From an uncultured Oscillospiraceae bacterium (lineage in GTDB: Bacteria; Bacillota; Clostridia; Oscillospirales; Acutalibacteraceae), in contig URPR01000015.1 of the NCBI GenBank assembly GCA_900549775.1, forward strand, positions 1 through 30,242: a DNA stretch of 30,242 nucleotides, in the 5' to 3' direction. A model generated the notes under the pieces. The model ran no database searches. It was not told where the DNA came from and was given only the letters and a program-made list of their open reading frames with translations. Positions 26,008 through 30,242 of the stretch are shown here, in pieces; position 1 is the first letter of the stretch; each line of letters begins with the position of its first letter. The translations under genes were made by a program, and so were the position numbers.

Positions 26008-26804
26008 CACACCATCTCCCACATAATAATACTAGCTGCTACATTAGCATTTAATGACTCAGCTCGTCCTTTCATAGGAATAGTTACTTTCTCATCACAC
26101 GAGTTTATAGTTTCTAGCTTTAAGCCGTTCCCTTCATTTCCAATAACAACCAAACTTCTAACGTTAAAATCTGCTTTTTTTACCGACAATGCATCTCTGT
26201 CTGGAACTGCTGCGTATGCTTTTATGCCTTTATGTCTTAATAGCTTTATAGTTTCAGTTAGGTTTTCCGCCACAAATATTGGTAATCTAAAAATTGCTCC
26301 CATGCTGCCTCTTAAAACTTTTGGGCTGTATCGGTCGCAGCAGTCATTTGACAAAACTACTGAATCAATGTGTAACGCCTCTGCTGTCCTTAGTATAGTT
26401 CCAAGATTTGACGGATCTTGAATATTTTCCAGTACAATAATTTTATCCTTACTACTTATTTTATCTAAAGTAACCTCTTTGTCAAGATTTTGGCATATAC
26501 ACACAAAGCCCTGAGGAGATTTAGTTTCCGAAACGTAATTTAGTAATGTTCCTGAAATTATATGTGAGTTTAAAGCAACTTTCTTTATTTTTCTTATTAT
26601 CTCCTCATTCTTAAGTAAAACCTCCTCTGTATACAAAAAATCGCATATATTTACTCCACTTTTCACTGCATCTTCACACAATCTAAGTCCTTCTATTACA
26701 AACTTTTTTTCTTTTTCTCTATATTTCTTTGAGTTAGTAAGTTTTTTTATTTCTTTAATAACGTTGTTAGTTTTGCTGTTTATTTTCACATCCACAAGAT
26801 TCAT
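26007..26804 (-). CDS. SpoU/TrmH-type RNA 2'-O-methyltransferase
   Basis: A SPOUT-class enzyme that transfers methyl from S-adenosylmethionine to a ribose of tRNA or rRNA. The 265-residue product has an N-terminal substrate-binding domain (IEGLRLCEDAVKSG) and the three SPOUT motifs: NIQDPSNLGTILRTAEA, VVIGNEGNGL, and IPMKGRAESLNANVAASI. Several paralogous families share these, so the target base is not assignable. The ATG at 26804 directly abuts AGGTGG, too close for normal initiation. GTG 26795, nine bases from it, may be the real start and would shorten the protein by 3 residues. It is the first gene of the long operon. Confidence 0.9.
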   Translation of the reverse strand: MNLVDVKINSKTNNVIKEIKKLTNSKKYREKEKKFVIEGLRLCEDAVKSGVNICDFLYTEEVLLKNEEIIRKIKKVALNSHIISGTLLNYVSETKSPQGFVCICQNLDKEVTLDKISSKDKIIVLENIQDPSNLGTILRTAEALHIDSVVLSNDCCDRYSPKVLRGSMGAIFRLPIFVAENLTETIKLLRHKGIKAYAAVPDRDALSVKKADFNVRSLVVIGNEGNGLKLETINSCDEKVTIPMKGRAESLNANVAASIIMWEMV

Positions 26805-26826
26805 CCACCTTTTATATGTTTACACG

Positions 26827-26856
26827 ATTATATAATACTTTAACATAAATTTACAA
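26827..26856 (-). promoter_or_regulatory. Probable promoter of the trmH-to-leuS operon
   Basis: Minus-strand TTGTAA (26851-26856) and TATAAT (26827-26832) are separated by 18 bases. The predicted transcript would start about 16 bases before the first gene. It is the only good promoter candidate I see ahead of the twelve-gene run. Confidence 0.55.
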
Positions 26857-27014
26857 ACATCGCTACATTGCATATAGTATAAACTTTCTTGAATCAAAAG
26901 TGTTGCACTTCTTATTATAGTCCCTTATACTTCTCACTACACGTAAAACACATAAGTAAAATCATCCACTATGTAATGTTTAACAGCACTTATTTCTTTA
27001 AATGATATGATATC

Positions 27015-27119
27015 TCATTTTATAGTTAACAGCTCTCCCAACTCACTTAAAGTTACTGATATTCTCTTTTCTTTGTAAGATACTTTTAATAAGCAAATTT
27101 TTTTACCATCATCACCCAT
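27015..27119 (-). CDS. Possible 34-residue small protein
   Basis: The frame begins MGDDGKKICLLKVSYKEKRI and ends ELLTIK. It is lysine-rich with alternating hydrophobic residues and no signal peptide. A possible AGGA lies 12 bases before the ATG, which is long spacing, and a TAA is directly upstream in frame. I recognise no family. It could be a real small gene, the remnant of a longer decayed one, or chance. Confidence 0.2.
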   Translation of the reverse strand: MGDDGKKICLLKVSYKEKRISVTLSELGELLTIK

Positions 27120-27168
27120 GGTTTACATTTTCCTGAATTACACCTTTACCTCGTGGTCTTCTATATAC

Positions 27169-27229
27169 AAAAAGCCTAGTATAAAAATACCTAGGCCTTT
27201 AAACTTGCATTTAATTACTACTACATACC
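27169..27229 (-). repeat. Direct repeat copy 1: duplicate of the groEL 3' tail and terminator
   Basis: Positions 27169-27213 align with 27958-28002 at 40 of 45 bases. All five differences are transitions. Similarity fades but continues to 27229, where the minus-strand GGTATGTAG mirrors the GGCATGTAT that encodes the last residues of GroEL. Both copies have the same orientation and bracket the orphan secreted gene. Confidence 0.75.
27170..27200 (-). terminator. Terminator of the orphan secreted gene
   Basis: AAAAGCCTAG (27170-27179) pairs with CTAGGCCTTT (27191-27200). Read as minus-strand RNA it is a 10-bp stem with one G-U pair, followed by a T-run. It is homologous to the groEL terminator. 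Confidence 0.8.
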
Positions 27230-27240
27230 GTTTTCAGATC

Positions 27241-27849
27241 TTATACCTGCGTTTCAGCTTCGCCTTCTAAAAATTTATATTTTACAAACCATCTACGGTT
27301 TGGGTGCCTTATAACAAACTCCCCTGGTCCAAATGTAATTGCTTCTTTCACATAATCATACATTTGTTGCATTGCTTCATCATATTTATTCCCAAATATT
27401 CTACGTATGTTTCGCCATTCATTTCCTAATAGTTCATAAATATTTCCATATTTTATTAGACCTTTTGCTTGGTAATCAATATATTTTTTTGACTGCCCCC
27501 CTCCAGAACAACATGGATTCCAATAACTTAGCGTTTTCACATGATCTTCTTTTTCCATTAATATTGATGGTGCCCAGCTTTGTTTTTTGTCACACAACAT
27601 AAATCTGTTCCAAATTTTTACTCCATCCTTTCTTCTTATTTCACTAGCTAAACGGTTCCATGCTCTCTTAGATATAAGATGATGAACTTGGTATTTTTCG
27701 TGGTCGTAATCTTGACGTAAAACTTCGCTGTAAGATCCTCCTAATTTAATTCCTTCAGGTAAAACCGCAAAGCTTGTAACACCTGAACTGACAATAAGTA
27801 TCGATAAAAGTAACGATAAACTAACCAATAATTTTTTAAATCTTCTCAT
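27241..27849 (-). CDS. Secreted protein resembling HNH/endonuclease VII toxin nucleases
   Basis: A 202-residue orphan gene. Residues 1-28 are a signal peptide: basic RRFKK, a 19-residue hydrophobic core and a likely cut after TSFA. The mature part has YQVHHLISK (His56-His57), APSILMEKEDHVKT with Asp102-His103, then YQAKGLIKYGNIYELL and IRRIFGNKYDEAMQQMYDYV. From memory this order (HH, then M..DH..T.S, then an IR..FG.KYD.A helix) matches the nuclease tip of some polymorphic toxins with a His-Me/HNH fold; that is family inference, not a search result. A CC pair (113-114) sits in a glycine-rich loop. The ATG has AAAGGAG 8 bases upstream. No immunity gene is evident. It lies between two copies of the groEL terminator and could be an exported nuclease or a degenerate relative. 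Confidence 0.6.
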   Translation of the reverse strand: MRRFKKLLVSLSLLLSILIVSSGVTSFAVLPEGIKLGGSYSEVLRQDYDHEKYQVHHLISKRAWNRLASEIRRKDGVKIWNRFMLCDKKQSWAPSILMEKEDHVKTLSYWNPCCSGGGQSKKYIDYQAKGLIKYGNIYELLGNEWRNIRRIFGNKYDEAMQQMYDYVKEAITFGPGEFVIRHPNRRWFVKYKFLEGEAETQV

Positions 27850-27957
27850 ACTTCATTCTCCTTTTCTTTAATTTAACTTAATTTTAACAAATATCTTTAC
27901 TTATTTTGTTAATTAATTGTTAATAAAAAGTAAAAATTTTATAAATTTTTTATAATA

Positions 27958-28017
27958 AAAAAGCCCAGTATAAAGATACCTAGGCTTTTAAATTTACATT
28001 TAATATTAATACATGCC
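27958..28017 (-). repeat. Direct repeat copy 2: groEL 3' tail and terminator
   Basis: This is the native copy, covering the last codons of groEL and its 3' untranslated region. Copy 1 is at 27169-27229. Differences within the stem (A-U versus G-U, and U-A versus U-G) keep the minus-strand RNA paired in both copies, so both appear to be maintained as terminators. Confidence 0.75.
27959..27989 (-). terminator. Terminator of groEL
   Basis: AAAAGCCCAG (27959-27968) pairs with CTAGGCTTTT (27980-27989). In minus-strand RNA this is a 10-bp stem with one G-U pair, extended by UAU/AUA across a one-base bulge, and followed by TTTTTTATT. Confidence 0.82.
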
Positions 28018-29634
28018 GCCCATACCTGGATCAACCGGCATCGCTGGAGCTTCTTTTTCCTTTATGTCAGAAACTAAACTTTCGGTTGTTAAAACCATAG
28101 CTGCAACAGATGCTGCATTTTGAAGTGCTGACCTTGTGACTTTTGTTGGGTCAACTATTCCAGACGAAATCATCTCTACAAATTTTCCTTCTTTTGCATC
28201 GTAGCCAACGCCAACTTTATTTTCTCTTCTAATCGTGTCAATTATGACAGAACCTTCAACACCTGCATTTAAAGATATTTGACGAATTGGTTCTTCCAAT
28301 GCCTTGAGTACAATAGAAACGCCCGTTTTCTCGTCACCCACAGTGTTATTCATTAACTCTTCTACACTTCTCATAGCGTTAATTAATGCTACTCCGCCAC
28401 CGGCTACTATGCCTTCTTCCACTGCTGCTTTTGTAGCTGCTAGTGCGTCTTCTATTCTAAGTTTCTTCTCTTTCATCTCTACTTCGGTAGCTGCACCTAC
28501 TTTAATAACTGCTACACCGCCAGACAGTTTTGCTAGGCGCTCTTGAAGCTTTTCACGGTCAAAATCTGATGTGGTGCTTTCTATTTGTGAGCGTATTTGA
28601 GATACCCTTGAACTAATTTCATTTTTGTCTCCTGCGCCATCTACAATAATAGTATTCTCTTTTTCTATTTTTACTTGACGAGCTCTACCAAGCTGTTCTA
28701 AAGTTGTATTCTTAAGCTCAAGACCTAATTCTTCTGTTATAACTTCTCCGCCAGTTAAAATCGCAATGTCTCGTAACATTTCTTTTCTTCTGTCTCCAAA
28801 GCCCGGTGCTTTCACTCCCACACAAGTAAATGTACCACGAAGTTTATTTAAAATAAGTGTTGCTAAAGCTTCTCCTTCAATGTCTTCTGCAATAATAACA
28901 AGCTTTTTGCCCGAGTTCACAACTTGTTCCAAAAGTGGAAGAATTTCTTGAATGTTGCTAATTTTTTTGTCTGTAATTAAAATATAAGCATCATCAATTG
29001 CAGCAACCATTTTGTCTGTGTCTGTAACCATGTAAGGTGAAACATATCCTCTGTCAAACATCATTCCTTCAACAACTTCTGAGTAAGTATCAGCCGTCTT
29101 CGATTCCTCTACAGTAATAACTCCATCAGAAGTTACTTTTTCCATCGCTTCAGATATTAATTTCCCTATAAATTCATCAGCTGCAGAAATCGTAGCAACT
29201 CTAGCTATATCTTCACTGCCACTTACTTTCTTAGAGTTGTTTACTACATCCTTAACAGCTGCTTCGACAGCCTTTTCTATACCTTTTTTAACTACCATTG
29301 GGTTCGCACCAGCTGTAACGTTCTTCATTCCTTCACGAATAAGTGCTTGTGCTAAAAGTGTAGCGGTAGTTGTTCCGTCTCCAGCTACATCGTTTGTCTT
29401 TGTGGATACTTCCTTTACCAACTGTGCTCCCATATTTTCAAATGGATCTTCGAGCTCTATTTCTTTAGCTATAGTAACACCATCATTAGTGATAAGCGGT
29501 GCTCCAAATTTTTTATCAAGCACTACATTCCTGCCCTTTGGCCCTAAAGTTATCTTTACAGTATCTGCAAGCTTATTTACTCCATTCATTAACGCTTTTC
29601 TTGCTTCTTCTCCGTAAATTATTTGTTTAGCCAT
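28006..29634 (-). CDS. groEL: Chaperonin GroEL (60 kDa)
   Basis: Subunit of the tetradecameric cytoplasmic folding chamber, which works with GroES and ATP. The 542-residue product is full length. It shows the standard N-terminus (MAKQIIYGEEARKAL), the nucleotide-binding TLGPKGRNVVLDK and GDGTTTATLLAQ motifs, the apical-domain MLRDIAILTGGEVI segment, the AAVEEGIVAGGG motif and a short glycine/methionine-rich tail ending PGMGGMY. ATG start with TTGGAGG upstream. It is cotranscribed with groES across an unusual structured spacer (29694-29792). Confidence 0.98.
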   Translation of the reverse strand: MAKQIIYGEEARKALMNGVNKLADTVKITLGPKGRNVVLDKKFGAPLITNDGVTIAKEIELEDPFENMGAQLVKEVSTKTNDVAGDGTTTATLLAQALIREGMKNVTAGANPMVVKKGIEKAVEAAVKDVVNNSKKVSGSEDIARVATISAADEFIGKLISEAMEKVTSDGVITVEESKTADTYSEVVEGMMFDRGYVSPYMVTDTDKMVAAIDDAYILITDKKISNIQEILPLLEQVVNSGKKLVIIAEDIEGEALATLILNKLRGTFTCVGVKAPGFGDRRKEMLRDIAILTGGEVITEELGLELKNTTLEQLGRARQVKIEKENTIIVDGAGDKNEISSRVSQIRSQIESTTSDFDREKLQERLAKLSGGVAVIKVGAATEVEMKEKKLRIEDALAATKAAVEEGIVAGGGVALINAMRSVEELMNNTVGDEKTGVSIVLKALEEPIRQISLNAGVEGSVIIDTIRRENKVGVGYDAKEGKFVEMISSGIVDPTKVTRSALQNAASVAAMVLTTESLVSDIKEKEAPAMPVDPGMGGMY

Positions 29635-29693
29635 AATAAATCCTCCAACATGTTTTTATTTTTTATAATTTTCATCAAGCATTGCTTCTCAGA

Positions 29694-29792
29694 GGGGCGG
29701 CGCCTTGCAAAAATTTTTTAAAATTTTTGCGAACCAGCCGAGGTTCGGCTGGTTTTCAAAAAAATAATATTTTTTTGAAAGGCGCTGACCCC
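29694..29792. repeat. Cloverleaf-like palindromic element between groES and groEL
   Basis: An outer stem GGGG(CG)GCGCCTT (29694-29706) pairs with AAGGCGC(TGA)CCCC (29779-29792). It encloses three hairpins. The first, 29707-29730, is palindromic except for its two central bases. The second, 29732-29754, has 10 bp AACCAGCCGA/TCGGCTGGTT and a 3-base loop. The third, 29755-29779, has 11 bp TTCAAAAAAAT/ATTTTTTTGAA and a 3-base loop. Together they form a four-way junction over 99 bases. The symmetry and the GC-rich ends in AT-rich DNA suggest a small mobile palindromic repeat or a structured RNA. The minus-strand arms lack the U-tract expected of a terminator. Confidence 0.8.
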
Positions 29793-29821
29793 AAACAAAC
29801 CTGTGTATTTAAAAATATCTA

Positions 29822-30106
29822 TTATTCTACAACAGCAAGAATATCTGATTGTTTAACTATGGTATATTCTTCATCGTCTAGCTTAATTTCCGTACCAGAA
29901 TATTTGCTCGTTATAACCCTATCACCAACTTTTACGTACATATTCACTTCTTTGCCGTCCACTATACCTCCGGGTCCAACTGCAACTACAATTGCAATTT
30001 GTGGTTTTTCTTTAGCGGTACTTGCTAAAATAATCCCACTTTTTGTTGTTTCTTTAACTTCTTCCATTTTTATGACAACTCTGTCAGCTAAAGGCTTTAA
30101 TGTCAT
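29822..30106 (-). CDS. groES: Co-chaperonin GroES (10 kDa)
   Basis: Heptameric lid of the GroEL chamber. The 94-residue product has the MTLKPLADRVVIK start, a mobile-loop region (EEVKETTKSGIILAST), VVAVGPGG and a YTIVKQSDILAVVE end, all standard. Its ATG follows AGGAGGAGTT at 30111-30120. It is the first gene of the heat-shock operon, behind a sigma-A-type promoter and a perfect CIRCE operator. It is separated from groEL by a 187-base spacer, longer than usual because of the element at 29694-29792. Confidence 0.97.
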   Translation of the reverse strand: MTLKPLADRVVIKMEEVKETTKSGIILASTAKEKPQIAIVVAVGPGGIVDGKEVNMYVKVGDRVITSKYSGTEIKLDDEEYTIVKQSDILAVVE

Positions 30107-30134
30107 ACAAAACTCCTCCTAAAGACAATATTAT

Positions 30135-30161
30135 TTAGCACTCTTTACCTGCGAGTGCTAA
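30135..30161. promoter_or_regulatory. CIRCE operator (HrcA binding site)
   Basis: TTAGCACTC, nine bases, GAGTGCTAA: a perfect match to the CIRCE inverted repeat bound by the HrcA repressor. It overlaps the predicted transcription start of groES-groEL, so the operon should be repressed by HrcA and induced by heat or misfolded protein. hrcA is not in the window. Confidence 0.97.
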
Positions 30162-30165
30162 ATAT

Positions 30166-30194
30166 ATTTTATCTTCTATAAAACAAAAAATCAA
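30166..30194 (-). promoter_or_regulatory. Promoter of groES-groEL
   Basis: Minus-strand TTGATT (30189-30194) and TAAAAT (30166-30171) are separated by 17 bases, with the start predicted near 30159, at the edge of the CIRCE element. The remaining bases to 30242 are AT-rich with no gene seen. Confidence 0.8.
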
Positions 30195-30242
30195 GTATAT
30201 TTTCCCAATTTTTTTATTATAAGAAAATTTTTTTACATGATG

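Larger units (their letters stand above)
26857..27240. other. Noncoding spacer between the core operon and the orphan secreted gene
   Basis: AT-rich DNA without a full-length gene. It contains one small frame of 34 codons (27015-27119) and, at 27169-27229, a diverged copy of the groEL 3' tail and terminator. The remainder shows no hairpin, repeat or binding site I recognise. Confidence 0.5.

Noticed and set aside
29682..30122. Long plus-strand open frame across groES and the spacer
   Set aside because: It runs antisense to groES and through the hairpin element, has no family resemblance and no ribosome binding site; it is a shadow frame.
1..30242. CRISPR arrays, tRNA or rRNA genes, insertion sequences, phage genes
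   Set aside because: I found no regularly spaced repeats, cloverleaf tRNA signatures, transposase motifs or phage structural genes on either strand.

Overview
This is an AT-rich window of ordinary bacterial chromosome. It carries 25 recognisable genes, almost all on the minus strand. Gene content and order point to a Firmicute of the class Clostridia: a YlmC/YmxH-type sporulation PRC-barrel protein, RNase Y, a HrcA/CIRCE-controlled groESL operon, the plsX-rnc-smc-ftsY block, the yhbY-yqeK-leuS block, dprA-topA-trmFO, and strong purine-rich ribosome binding sites. The genus cannot be named from the sequence alone. Eight of the 25 genes appear to start at GTG or TTG.

Layout from left to right. 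1-2606: a CtpE-like P-type cation ATPase with its own promoter, preceded by noncoding DNA. 2689-3736: convergent ylmC and a LiaF-like membrane protein. 3953-7120: valS followed by ruvX, driven by a consensus promoter at 7092-7120. 7171-8863: rny (RNase Y), alone on the plus strand with its own consensus promoter, back to back with that of valS. 8918-10632: rpsU, yqeG and aroQ behind a perfect TTGACA-17-TATAAT promoter, then ridA. 10652-26804: twelve genes on one strand with overlaps or gaps of at most 34 bases, probably one 16-kb operon: trmH-type methyltransferase, dprA, topA, trmFO, plsX, rnc, Elp3-like radical SAM, smc, ftsY, yhbY, yqeK, leuS. They cover RNA modification, DNA topology and segregation, membrane lipid initiation, RNA processing, protein targeting and leucyl-tRNA charging. 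27241-27849: an orphan gene for a secreted protein that resembles HNH/endonuclease VII-type toxin nucleases. 28006-30194: groES-groEL with promoter and CIRCE operator.

The accessory signals sit at the right end. The orphan secreted nuclease-like gene ends in a diverged copy of the groEL 3' tail and terminator. The two copies lie in direct orientation about 0.8 kb apart, and their differences preserve base pairing in the minus-strand RNA. Between groES and groEL there is a 99-base cloverleaf-like element: an outer stem enclosing three near-perfect hairpins. These two signals are the parts of the window most worth following up. No tRNA, rRNA, CRISPR array, insertion sequence or T-box was found.
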